Position numbers and translations under genes: made by a program. Below, piece by piece: positions 36,272-49,175 of a stretch of DNA of 64,000 bases. The notes below the pieces were generated by a model. It was not told the DNA's origin and did not search any database. It worked only from the letters and a program-made list of their open reading frames with translations. This DNA comes from Lingula anatina (lineage: Eukaryota > Brachiopoda > Lingulata > Lingulida > Lingulidae): NCBI RefSeq assembly GCF_001039355.2, contig NW_019775047.1, positions 80,387 to 144,386 on the forward strand. The letters run 5' to 3'. The number at the start of each line of letters is the position of its first letter. Position 1 is the stretch's first letter.

Positions 36272-39200
36272 CCCCACACTTTAAAGTAGCCCAAGGAAAG
36301 CAATCATTCAATGACAGAAGTTTTCCCCCAAGGGTCAATAGTTGTATTTCATGGTGATGGACAGGTGCATAACATTTTGTAGTTATCCATCATACTGTTT
36401 TCACTTAAAAAGGAAAGATAAAAAAGGAGAGAGAGAATGGAAAAGTCTACAGCGCGAAGTTTTTTCTTTATTTTTATGCATGTGCTAAAATCTTTTCACA
36501 TAACCATAACATAACTGTAACACTGAAGCACTGTAATATCAAATATCAAAGGACATTCTGGAGTCCAAAACATTTATACCATAAATTTAAATATCCAAAA
36601 TATTCACATAAAAAGGGAAAAAACTGAATCAAATATATGAACACACAGCCATCTCAAACCTCAAATTGGTACAGTTTATAACCCTATAAATTTACTGATT
36701 ACTCAACTGTGTCGCTGCTTCTCAAAGTTCACAATTAAACAGTTCATAAACTACCCAAAATGACAAAGTAATGATTGATACAGGTATAAAATTTCTCAGT
36801 GGTGTAAATTTTCTACTATACACACAATGCATTTCTGTGTTTTGAGCCTGTATCTTGTTCAACTTCCCCTTCTTCAGTTTAACACCAAGCTATGACATAG
36901 TTTATACATGATTGGGGCCTTGGTGGATAATGATGCAGGCCAGGAACCTTTAGAGCAATAGGGATACATCATACAAATCCTCACTCAGGGCCCTGCTTAC
37001 GACAGTAAGGTCCTAGCATGTATACTGTATGATACAAAGGTTTTCTTTTTGCATGTGTGAACTCATTCTGCTAGTGATACATTTATATTCACCAAGAAAA
37101 AGATAGTCATTACTCTTTCTACCACCCTTTAAGCTAAAAAAGAAATCAATTCATCATCTGATCTTTCGAGGTAGATTGCTATCAGTTTTATGGATTTTTT
37201 CGTATTTCATTTTTTTTAGCATTAGAGGATGAACCCCTCAATTTTGTTGGTCAATTTTCGGGGCCCTAACGTGATAAACTGACTATTATTTTAGCATGTC
37301 AAAGAGAAATAACAACAACAATTACAGGGAAGCTGCCTTCATTCTTGTTGATAATAACAAAGCTGTATCATATACATCCTATATACTGGAACATTCCTCG
37401 TGACAGCCAAAACACTGCAGCTTGTTTGTATTCCAATAAAAGATTATAAAATTTAATCTAGGCTTAGTTAAACTGCAAAACATCAGTTTTATTGCAGATT
37501 AAAACCTTATTATTACTAACAATTTTTAAGAAAATCTTATATTACAATATAAAACGTTAGATATCTGAGGAAAAAAAAAACACCTAGAATACTATATTTG
37601 TTTCTGCATCTACTTTTAATTAATGCAAAAATAAATACCCTGCACAAAATGTTTCAAATAAAGACATCTTTTCTTGTGTATAACAAAACAAAGTGACATC
37701 CACTGCAGAAATTAAATGAACACCAAATACCTGAAATTTGCTCTGATTTTATCGCATGTATCATATAGCCATTTAGCAAACAATGTCCGATTCTGTGTCG
37801 CAAGTCATTTTTTTCACATGAGTGGCTCCATTATCTGAAGACAAAACTTGGGGCGACAAGAAAAGACACTTTTATTGCTATGGGTCAAATGATTAAATGC
37901 AGCCTACTAGGAAATCCTATTTTAAAAGAGCTGGATATATTGAATAAATGTTTAGAAATTCTGCCAAAACCTATTGAAGGGGACACATTTCTAATGATAT
38001 TACCCTGCTTCTCTGAGTATTCTGAAATAATATTTTCTCTAGGTAATTAAAAAAAAATCTATAAATCTGGCAAAATTTTTTTTCAGCAAATTAATTTTTC
38101 CTCTCTCTTTTCTTTTAATTTTTCTCTTCCGATAAAACACCATGATAAAGATCAGTCCCATCATCCTTCAGTGACTCACATTTTGCCTCTGTGTCCAGTG
38201 AATGACAATGACCACCCGTAATAAAGCTATCATACTTACCATAATCCATTAATAGTCACGATTTATGGACTACTCACTGGAAAATTACACCTTTTTTGTT
38301 TTAATCAGTACAAGCAAGATGGTTGTCCAAGCTGATAAAATGTCCATTTAATCATTCATTTTTCTCTTAAACAACTAGATAACATACTCATTGTGTTTAA
38401 ACAGACCTACGAGATAGGAAGATTAGATTTTAAAGTTAAATCAGTAAGACAGATGCAAATTAATTGTCTCCAGGAGAGTGGGTGAAAACTATTGGATAAC
38501 TGCCTCTTTTCATAGAAGATGATGCTTAGTATGAAAGATTTCAATGTTTATCTATTTCATGTCATTATTGATCTTATTAATAACCAGATAAAATGTGTGT
38601 AACAAATAAAACCATTCTGTTGTTGGGTTTCCATAATACCAATCTATTATTGTAATATGTATTTACACCAAAAAAAGAAAAAAAAAACACGCAAATGAAT
38701 TTTTATCAAAATGTAGTATCTGTTTCACTAAACAAATGCATATTTACTTGATTTTAGAATTTCTTTGAAGCATGTCATAAAACCTAATCATAAAATACCC
38801 TTGCATCCTGTACTAAAACAATTGCTCTAGTAAAATTTTGATAAGAAAAATGCAAAATAAACCAATCATCCCTAATTAGAACCCTCTCTCATTCCAGCCA
38901 TAGGAAAACCACTCACTAGCCAGCGTCCAGCCACCTTGATTAAAGTGACCAAGGGCTACCTTTACCAGGACATCCACTGGCCAAACAATCACACCTGAGA
39001 CATTCAAAGGTAAGCAAGTGGTCAGTGTGTAATTATACAGCAGGACCCAAGGGTCATTAAGATCCCTCATCAAAGTGACCAATTCAATTAAGGGGTTGGT
39101 CAATGTGCAGTCATGGCCCTGATGTAGTGAGGTTATGGCCTGTGTGTGAAAGTCCAGCATGGATATAAATTATACTCATTTAATTGAAGAATCAAATTAA

Positions 39201-40990
39201 TTTCAACACACTGCCCGATTTCCTATGTCGTGGTACACTACACCTGTTGACATAAGATATACAGTGAACAGATACAGCATTATATCATAAGTCAAGCAAT
39301 CAGATATGTGTGATGAAATAAGCTTCATCTGTTTAGTAAAGTGTTATACGATCTTCTCCTTTACTTTCCTACACAGACTTTAACTCACTTAACACACTTC
39401 CTATCCATTGGACACCTTCATCACTGAATTAGTGTCTGACCCCAGGTGGAAAATTTTAAGTTTTCTGTGTATTGTACAATATGGTGATTTTTTCTTGTAT
39501 AACAGAATACCTGGAAATGCATTAATCTGCATGCCCCACATGCTTTGCTGTAATGAGTCTGATAATCACAGATATCTTGCACCTTAATAAAAAAACATTT
39601 CTCTGATAAATATAGTAATCAATTATAGAATTAGAACAAAATGAAATAAAAATATCATCTAAATAACGTTATGTAAGTAACACTCACTTAATATTTTTGA
39701 AAAGTGAAGATGAATTCCAGTAATTTAAGTAACTAAAAATGCTAAACCTTGAGAAAATTAACTACTACAAAATTACCACACTGCATTATGCAACCCAATA
39801 CACTCCAGAACAAAGTCTCTAAATTATCATACCAGGAAAAATAAAACATTCAGCACTATATCTACAGATTCCACACTGATGGACATGATGCTACACACTG
39901 AACACATTATCTAACACTGATACAGACAACAAAAGTACTTCAAACAAACACCTTTTAGGTAACACTGCCAATTACCTGTTGATCAAAGCCTGATCCCTCA
40001 CCCCAAACACTTAAGATATACAAATTGGTACACCTTTACATACAATGGTTAAGGATGATATAATTACACAGTGTCCTATTCATGATTGGCTAGCTCCAGT
40101 GGACAGAGTTTATTACCTGTAAGGTGTCCCAGGTAAACCTCTTTCTGGAAGTTCATTAGGAAGGCAGTGAGAGTCTTGCCGGCCACATATCTTAATGTTC
40201 ATTTGTATTGATATGACAACTGGCTTTGGCAAGTGGATGGATTTATAGTACCATACCTTGAAGGTGTGTAGGGGAATATTTGTAGTAGATCATCTTCCAG
40301 TGGCCAAGAGCTCAGCTAGTTCAACTGGGTTCCACATTCAGAAGGAAATAGGAATACAAGACAATAAGTTCCTTGGTGAGTTTGATTTAACTTTTTGATT
40401 TTTTTCAAAATTTCATTGAAACATAGGACTAACAATTTTTTATGGATGATATTATCCTTATTTCAGTGTACATAATCCAATCTAGGAATGCAACAGGACA
40501 AATAACAGATCTTAACTTTAAAGTTAAGGTGCACTATTACCACTGCAAAATATTTTTAATGTAGCATCATCTCAAGCAATAATACAATGCTTTAGCAGGA
40601 AAGGGAAATTCATAATGTTCTGTGAAATCCTGGGTCCACCAAAAGAGCATAACAAGAGTAATATATTTACAAGTAATTATTACATCAAGCAGGACCTGGT
40701 GCATGTTTAAAGCAAATCAAGTCTAAACTGATGACTTTCCTCTTGGAAAAAAACAAACAATTTAAGTAATTGATGAACAACACCTGTGAGAACAAAACAT
40801 TCAGGTGAACAAGAACACAACTGCAGCAGCAAAACCAAAACACTGCTCCGTCTCATGTGAAAATACAGTGAGAAAAGAGCACACGTCTCAGACATCAGTC
40901 CTCACTATCAGCAAGCCCCATCAAGATTTCCCAGGCTTCACTATCACTAGTCCATTCTACGTTGTAATGTGTTTTTGACCTTCCACAACA

Positions 40991-41014
40991 GAGGAGAGAG
41001 AGAGAGAGAGGAGA
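40991..41014. repeat. (GA)n microsatellite
   Basis: About 10 GA units with one interruption at the start and one at the end. Confidence 0.92.
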
Positions 41015-41639
41015 AAGATGGGGGAAGGGGTAATTTGGGCGCCTAATCCAGGTAGGATAATTAGATAGTGGAACGTGGGAAATTACTGTCATTTGCTGCG
41101 ACAGAGAGCCTTGTCATGGTGAATGGTGAATGTCTGTATATGACACAGTAGCATGCTGGTGACTTAAATGTATAGATAGCACTCGGTCAGTTTTTCTACC
41201 ATTCTGTGGTAGTGTAGAGATATGAGGATTACTTTATGAAATTAGGTGACATTAGGGATTTTTTAAAGCTAGAGGTACCTGGATCCTGGATATCTCCTTA
41301 AAGGTCAGTGCATATATATGTTTTTCTATTGAACAATTTTGCTGAGAGCACAGTTGTGGCTACATACCTATTTTCTCAGACAGATAAGAGATGGAGAGTG
41401 TCAATTCATGATCATGTCTTTTCTTTTATCTCTTAATCTTTACAAAGAAGCATATTTTTGGAGAGGAAAAAAGAATGATATGGCATTACTGCAAAATAGT
41501 ATGAGAATTTTCAAATTTATGAGTATATTTTTTTCTGTTTGTATTGCTATTGTGATGTTAAGGTTTAATAGAGGGTGAAGGGGGGGGAGGGAGGTTCAAA
41601 AGTGTTCACCCTCTTGATACAATGTCCTGTATGTAAACC

Positions 41640-42020
41640 TGTCACTGCAGGTCTCAATCAACTGATATTTCTACGGACCACCCCACCTTGCCCAGGTGTG
41701 CAGTAGTTTCCTACCTGTACCATCTCTACCTGCCAAACATGATAAAGTCATCTTCAATCAAGCCACTAGGATACAATGTCCCCAGTGTAATGCTACACCC
41801 CAACTTCAGGTAGACCTTCGCCTTCCAGCGAAGTGAAATGACGGCCAGTGTAAAGTATCATTGAATTCAGGTATCAGAGATCCCTATCGGGACACTGAAG
41901 GCTGAAAAACTGGCCCAGTTCACTCGCAAATGATCTGATTGGGGTACGAATTGATCTGTGAACAGCTCAGTCTACTTCATTCAGGTTTGACTCTCACTAA
42001 TGTAAGCTGACATTGTAGTT
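41640..42020. promoter_or_regulatory. Candidate conserved non-coding block
   Basis: About 380 bp of balanced composition without simple repeats, richer in GC than its flanks. It contains repeated CACCTG/CAGGTG-type words (CCCAGGTGTGCAG, TACCTGTACC, CTACCTGCC) and a small perfect hairpin CTTCGC-6 bases-GCGAAG at 41816-41833. No open frame with recognisable content is present. The regulatory reading is inference. Confidence 0.25.
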
Positions 42021-42479
42021 ATCATAGTCATAATGGTGGGTGTAAAAACTGGTGTATTCTTTATAATGTATCAAACATTTACTTAATAATTATTTATTAA
42101 TATATTTATCTATGGTTAATATGCTAGTTAGTAGAATACTGGAAGGTTTCTGTTCTACAGTGTAGATTTTAGCACAAATTATGCTTTGGACCCACCAGCA
42201 TAGCCTTTATGGTATTGAACTGTGTAAGACAGATTCAGAACTGTCTTCATACCTTCCGTGTGAATTTGTCTAAAGACTTGGGTAGAATGGAAAAATGAGA
42301 GGAAAATGAATGTATTGAAAATTGAAAATTGAGTGTTTAATAGACTCTTTCTGTTTGTGGAGACATTATGATAATAGGGTAATTCCTTGCCTTACTCATC
42401 TTTTAAATCTTTAAATCTCTTTAATTCTATGCCTCGGGTTATAAAAATCATCACTCAATTCGATGAAAAAAGCAGGTGG

Positions 42480-42850
42480 TAAGTTAGAAAGGCGTTTTGT
42501 TCCCTTGTTTTCGCAAGGGCTTATTTTGAAGAAAGAGACAAGGTTTGCTTATTATGATACGTCTATTGTATTATAAATGAATGATAAAAATGTCAGGGTT
42601 TTCACTTGCGGGAAAATGACAGGCATTGTTATGTGTTATGATGGGGAAAACTAGTGAAAAGAAGTGGTTCATCGGGTCAAAGCAATCCATTGAGGCCTGT
42701 TTATTTTCGAAAGTAACTTTTTATAGTTTAGCTCGAAGTCACGCACATTTGTGCATTCCACTTTTTGTTGTTGTAAAAATAGAGAAAAACGGGCACCTAA
42801 AGATGCCGCTTTGCTCATTCAGCAATCCTTTTAAAAAGTTAATTAACTAA
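42480..42850. promoter_or_regulatory. Candidate conserved non-coding block
   Basis: Low-repeat block with a perfect hairpin CCCTTG-6 bases-CAAGGG at 42502-42519 and a second inverted word GCACATTTGTGC near 42743-42754. Homeodomain-like GCTTATTATGATACG near 42547 and AATGAATGATAAAAATG near 42577 occur too. A 74-codon frame overlaps its right half without a recognisable domain. Confidence 0.22.
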
Positions 42851-44100
42851 TTTTCTCTCATCCTTTATAGTTCTACAGAAAATGGCTTACATATTGATTC
42901 TACATATTGCAGGTGATTCTACATTTCTTTAAAAAGTAATGAAAACATATGTACACTGAGTTAAAATATTTAAAATTTGCCACCAAGTTGTCATTCTTTT
43001 TCAAATCCAAGACTTTTTATATTAAGAAAGGATAATAATAGGCATATCACTTTATTTTCTTTAAGGAAAAGTTTTATTTCAAACTTATCCTCTTATCCTT
43101 AGCTTAATTTGTTAAATCAAGAATATTAGGGCATTCTGGGGCATTTTTTTGTCCAAATTCAGTCAAAATGGAGGAGGCAAAAGAAATCTACTAACACAGT
43201 GGGAGGGCAACAGTGGGAGGGCAAGGGCATAGTAGAAGTAACTGTCGTCCTTTCCACACCCCCAAATTATAGACCCCAAACACCCACACGCCCCCTGCAT
43301 ATACACAATCAAGATAACACCGCCATGACAGTGCGGTGTACTGTCTGCCATTTCATGCTTATGCCTGTAAAAATGTGACATTATCTTCAAAATCATCACG
43401 TTTTATCCGAAAATCAGAAGCCAAGTGGTGTTTAACTTTATCTGATTTAAAATACAGTGCCTGGCTACAGACGTGCATAGATGTCACCATGAAATAGCTG
43501 AAAAAATTCTCATCAAAATAAGTAAAACTTTTAACTTGGGTTTATAAAAATGAAAAAAAAAAATCAAATTATTATTTTTTTTTCAAGTTATCAATGTCTT
43601 GGTTAAAAAAAGTTTTTTATGGAGACAAAATAATGAAGAGTTAATTCAAAGATGAGTTTAAGTGAGTCAGCCTATGGGTCTAGATATTCACGGGATTATC
43701 TATGGGATCATCTCTCATGATAACTCTCTCATTTGACTCACTTGTAATAGAGGCTTGAGCTATGACACAAATGTTTCTTTTGTTTTCTGACTTGTGTCTA
43801 ATATTCGTCATCAACACTAGAAGGTGCTTATTTGACCAAAAAATCATCAGATAAAGCCTTTTTTTCCACAGAAATCCTAATCAATGAAACATTAAAGGAT
43901 GTTTCATTTTTTGAAAATAATATGTCAGAATTGCATTTATACAGACAACCAATATTTAAACCCAGCATAATGAAGCATAAAACCCACGAAATAAGATGTT
44001 TGTTGATGATTTTTTTTTTTTGCTTTGAAATAGATATGATTCTTATTCAAAGCATAAATCATACATGAAAAAAAAAGTTTAAGCTGCAAAATGTATCAGA

Positions 44101-44250
44101 TAGGAAACAATCAAAGGTCATCAAACATGTCCACCTTGTTCACCCACACCAGGTGTGAAACACCTGAATTTATAGCTAGGAGTCCTCTCATGCATCCGCA
44201 CGCTCTCGTAACACCTGAACATGCATCTCCTCACGCCAGCTAGAGGTGTT
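44101..44250. promoter_or_regulatory. Possible T-box/E-box cluster
   Basis: CCAGGTGTGAAACACCTGAA at 44149-44168 combines a T-box-like AGGTGTGA with an inverted CACCT half, and AACACCTGAAC recurs about 50 bp downstream. The intervening sequence has several CpG and no open frame. The motifs are directly visible; factor binding is inferred. Confidence 0.25.
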
Positions 44251-45898
44251 CTTGACAGAGTCAATATTTCAAACTCATAACAAATACTATAGCTCCAGTC
44301 ACACTATAATCAGAATATTAACACATTTTCATGGTAAAGTATTGATGTTCACAGCCCTGCATCAGTGTAGTGATAACTGTGCATTAGATATCCATTCAGT
44401 TTTGTGTAATAGTACTAATGGGCACCCTAAATGGATCTGTAAAAGATAATCAGGAAACTTTCACAGGTGAGGAAGATCCTTTTCTTTCATCTTTGACTCA
44501 GAAGTAATGTGTATGATTTTTATACTCCATCAGCACTTAAATTGTGCCTGAAGTTATTGAAGATCTCTTTTATCTTTGGCGTACCTGCTTGCACTCTATA
44601 AGTGATCTGCATACAAAAGGAAGTGTTAATTTTTCATTTGTTTTGGTTTGTGATATGGTAAACAGATAGGTATTTCAGTACTAGTACATTAAAATCTTGT
44701 CAGTTTGTTTACTGACATGAATTTCATCTTCACAGATAAATAAATATTATTTCAACAAGAACCTAAAATATAATTTTGGTAACAAAATGATCTAAAATTT
44801 ACAAACAAAGTGAAATACTTCTGTGAAAATATGGTGATACTGATATATGTTGTGACCATCACAGTAAAACTTCAACTGATAGCAGCAAAGGGTGGCATGA
44901 CTGGTAGTATAATGCACTTATAATAACAAAATCATGATTCTTTTTTTATGAGGATTTTTCACATTTCTGCCTCTGATAATAAAGAGGATTGTTTTATGAT
45001 TGCTGTGGAATCTGCCCATAAATTAACCTTGATCTGATGTTTAGATTGTTTTTACTGTAAAATGATGATGTCTCTGTTCACCTGTGGTATATGTAGTGAT
45101 ATCACATTCCTCTCCCTACAATACTTGCTAATAAGGGAGAAAAAAAATCTTTTCTACACTTAAAAAGGGACTTATTTCAAATAGAAATAGTATATACTCA
45201 ATTAAAAGGAGTAAACTGAATCATTGTATATTTATTTTTTCTTCGAAATGAAATGGTTTAAATATTTAATCTTGGTGCAGGGTAAAAATTTAAGGTTATC
45301 AAGTTCTTTTTTGGAAATGTTTTTTTCCTTCATTTTCTGACTGTAACTCATCATCTAATCTATCTTACCATTTTCTTAATGAAATAATCAAAAATTCTAA
45401 TTAACCATTTTAATTTGCCAGAGAATCCAATTTAGTCAAGAGCATATAAAAAGCAGTAAATGTTTCAATAAAACAAAGCTAAAACAATATAAATGCTAAT
45501 GAAATCACACCTGCCATCCTGGCCTTAAATCCCTCAATCCTGTATATATATATCACACGGCCTCAATTTCATTGAAAAATCACATAGAATTCCACATATT
45601 CTACATCCATCAAGCAAACCACATCTACCAACACTGGAGGTCTTAGCCTAAAGGAAACATATCATTCCATGCTAAGTATGGCCATGTAAGCCTCCAGGGT
45701 GAACATGGAGTCACTTCCATTGAAAAATAGTTCTAGTTCAGGATACGGCTATATAATCTAGTCTGTAGCAAGTACATGCATACAACTTACATGTCTGACA
45801 ATAGCCAGTTGGTGTTACTGAATTATAACTATAGGATTGTGATTAAGTCCAAGTAAGTTTCATACCTTTTTTTTTAATTTGTGATATATTAATTGGTT

Positions 45899-46876
45899 AT
45901 ATATACATGTTTAAGTTATACCCTGTCATTTTATTCATATTTGCATAAGTAGGCTACATGAGGACACATGCATGCAAGCCGAATGTATCCAACTCGAGAT
46001 GTTTCAGTTAAGAAAAGATGTAGCAATACAAATGAAAACAAATCAATAGAATGACACCTTTGCCAGCTTATATTGTTCAACAACAGACACTCAACAATTC
46101 ATTCACTGAAAATACACAAAACACACGACAGATCAGGTGACGGGATCTATGCAGTTCAATTGGCAATAATTTTCAGCCAATCAGAATCAAGCTTGTAAGG
46201 CTGACAACAGACTAGGCTCAGGTTCAGAACAAGTGGATTTAAAATGTGCAATCAGTTAAGTCTGTACAGTCTAGGTATCGCAACGGATTAATACAATGAC
46301 TTAAAGTGAGACTAGGACTTAAAAATAGTACAAGTATAAAGCTATTATCTNCGGTAAAAAAATGGAGGAGGGATCAACAAAATAATGTGAAAGACTGTCA
46401 GAAAATATCTCTGGATCCGCCCCTGATATATACATGTTTAAGTTATACCCTGTCATTTTATTCATATTTGCATAAGTAGGCTACAAGAGGACACATGCAT
46501 GCAAGCCGAATGTATCCAACTTGAGATGTTTCAGTTAAGAAAAGATGTAGCAATACAAATGAAAACAAATCAATAGAATGACACCTTTGCCAGCTTATAT
46601 TGTACAATAACAGACACTCAACAATTCATTCACTGAAAATACACAAAACACACGACAGATCAGATGACGGGATCTATGCAGTTCAATTGGCAATAATTTT
46701 CAGCCAATCAGAATCAAGCTTGTAAGGCTGACAACAGACTAGGCTCAGTTTCAGAACAAGTGGATTTAAAATGTGCAATCAGTTAAGTCTTTACAGTCTA
46801 GGTATCGCAACGGATTAATACAATGACTTAAAGTGAGACTTGGACTTAAAATACTACAAGTATAAAGCACTTATCT
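45899..46876. repeat. 450-bp duplication across an N, probable haplotype duplication
   Basis: Copy 1 (45899-46350) and copy 2 (46426-46876) agree along their whole length with about eleven differences by eye, 2-3 %. They are separated by an N at 46351 and a 74-bp hAT-like fragment. The left sequence runs uninterrupted through GGTTATATATACATG, whereas copy 2 has the hAT-like right end immediately before ATATATACATG. This is the pattern expected if two alleles, one without and one with the insertion, were both retained and laid in tandem. A genuine local duplication is the alternative. Confidence 0.85.
46352..46425 (+). mobile_element. hAT-like element, right-end fragment (copy 3)
   Basis: The 74 bp from the N to GGATCCGCCCCTG match the right third of the element at 27186-27355 (shared AAAAATGGAGGA, GATCAACAAA and CAGAAAATATCTCTG words) and the left end of the inverted copy at 60236. 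Its terminus is the best preserved of the three copies. The left part is lost in the gap, so the element's full length and left target duplication are unknown. Confidence 0.75.
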
Positions 46877-49172
46877 GAGGACTGCTGTCAAGCCACCTGT
46901 ATAGGTAGGTGAAAAATGCCCATCAAATATTTTTTTAAGCTTTAGGTTAGCACTACAGTATCAGAAATGTTGTGGAGTTGGGATGTTACATACTAGCTTA
47001 AATCCACATATAAATGTAAAAACATGGAAATTTGACAAAAAATAAACAAAAATTGTTCTGAAACTCTTCCTCTGTAAGTGCCAGTGAGGTTAGGGACATA
47101 CTTCCATATCATCAGGTGTAATTTTGCTGCCACCATTCATTTACATTAAATTTACAACTTCACACATTTTATCATATATAACATGCAGGTGTATATGAAG
47201 ACAAACGCTAAATGGCATATATATTCATTTGAGTTATATGTTTTATTTCATTGGTAATGACGAAAACAATAATGTCTTCACATTTTATTCACCATAAAGT
47301 GAGTGAAAACCTGTTCTGTGAAGTAAATTATTTTTCTCGGCAGTCCGTAGAACCAACCACACAACCACATGACAACAGAAATCTCATGTATTTCAATTTC
47401 CTCAGAAATAAGAAGCTGCACGCACCACGCTAAGCATATCGTCATGGCAACGTGAAGTAGCAAGCAGGTGAAATGACGCTCTGGCACACAAAACACAGCA
47501 ATCCAATTAAATGTTTTTATCATGGTTACTGATTGCTTCGTGACGGGTTCTAGTTTTTTCTTCCTTCTTTTTTTGTAGTAGGAACATGACCCAACTAATT
47601 ATCCCATTTCTCATAACATAGTTACATAGCATGCTTTTGTATGTGTTGAGGTTCTATATAGGTTTTTTCTCTATTGAGGACAAAAAAACCAAACCCATTT
47701 TACTTTTACATGCTTTAGTTTTGGTTTTATGATAACATTTATTCAGTGATACAACATATACAATATTAATTTCATAACAATGCTGCAAAAATAATACCGA
47801 AAAAAGTGTTTGTGGCAACAGAAATACTTTAATTGTCACATACATTTTCGACTTATTGTGTCCATAGAGAGAGAAATTAGAATTTGTATAAACATGCAAG
47901 TATCTAGTGCTAAAATTACTAGAAACAGCCTCTATAAGTAGTAGCACAGCCACAGCTGAGGGTGAAAAATTCATAACATAATTGGGTCTCAACCAATACC
48001 ACTGGTCATAACCGAAAAAAATTGGGTTCTACCTACCGGTATGTCCAAATTAGGTTAAAACAAAGTCCAGCAACAGTGTAATGGCATCAAGGCACCTCTG
48101 TTTGTATATAATTACAGCATGAATAATGGAGTCAGAATACAGGTGAAGAGCATTATTCATGAATCTCTTGCAGTAAGAATTACTGTCTTCTGTGTACTTA
48201 ATGCAAACTAGGCTCATTTATACTCAATTCTGAAAGTGAACATCTTTTTCTGGTAAGTAAGGTAAGTCAGAGTTAGTTTTATGTAATGAAAGGACATATT
48301 TGGTCTAATTTAGCCAAGCAAGTTTGCTCAGCAAATCTTTGGAAAAGGAAAAAAATGGTAGTGGGGGAAGGGCAAGTCACCCGACCTTCCCCACCTACAA
48401 TAAGGTAGCTTTTGTACTATAAACTGACAACAGTTTAAAACAAGTGCTATTTTTGTCATTTTCTTGTGTGACTTCTGCCATCATTGTGACATTAAACTGA
48501 CTCCACAAATAGCATTTCGATGAAATCAAAGCAGGTTGAATTCTATCTTCTTTATCCTATGAAACACCTCACTACAATACCTAAGAAAACTGCCTTTTGT
48601 TCGCAATTAATAAACTTCAGGTAAAATCAATAAAAATATTTTCTCTCTCCTACGATCTGCAAAAATTCCTTGGCATGCAACAATCTTTAGACACAGAACA
48701 ATGGAAAGGAGACAAGAACTGTATCACATACATCCGTCTTAATCTATACCACAATTGTGGGCAAGCCATCTTGTCTGATGACTGGTCTTACATTGACTTG
48801 TTTATTATGAGAGCAGAAAATGATTCAAAGAGAAGGGTGGCCATTCTGTATGCATATTTCATATATGTTACTGAATTTTTCCAAGACTTTGTTTTGGATT
48901 TAACTGAAACTGAACTGAATTGGATTTTTTCCTTCCTATTTGCTTTTTGTCACATTCTCAGCTCCTGGGCAATTTTGTTTTTCAAAAATAAATGTTCCTT
49001 TTGCTTAGTAATTAATAAGTATTATTTTTTTCTTGGGGGGGGGGGGGGTGTATTAGCAAATTAATATTGCAATTCCCCACAGACACACTCCAATTAGACT
49101 GTTATTGCACACGCTGAGCAATATACTATGATCTTATTTCTCCAATACCAAATCAACAGTTCAACATCAGAC
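46877..49172. other. Non-coding tract, no gene recognised
   Basis: AT-rich sequence with no recognised gene. It includes the longest open frame of the window (48597-49064, 155 codons, plus strand), rich in hydrophobic and aromatic residues, ending through a G14 run at 49035-49048. The frame has no start context or domain I can support, and I do not call it a gene. The stretch at about 47240-47560 is less AT-rich and could be regulatory. Confidence 0.5.
49035..49048. repeat. G14 homopolymer
   Basis: Uninterrupted G run about 125 bp left of the nested MITE pair. Confidence 0.95.
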
Positions 49173-49175
49173 TAA

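Larger units (their letters stand above)
32783..45898. other. Non-coding tract, no gene recognised
   Basis: No coding exon or RNA gene is recognised over these 13 kb. It includes A and T homopolymers, a tandem duplication across an N at 36109, a GA array near 41.0 kb and several candidate regulatory blocks. Frames of 60-138 codons are short or made of homopolymer (35605-36079). Confidence 0.6.

Noticed and set aside
48597-49064. Longest open frame, 155 codons on the plus strand
   Set aside because: No recognisable domain, residue use typical of AT-rich noise, and its end runs through a G14 microsatellite. Frames of this length are plausible by chance in 64 kb of AT-rich DNA.
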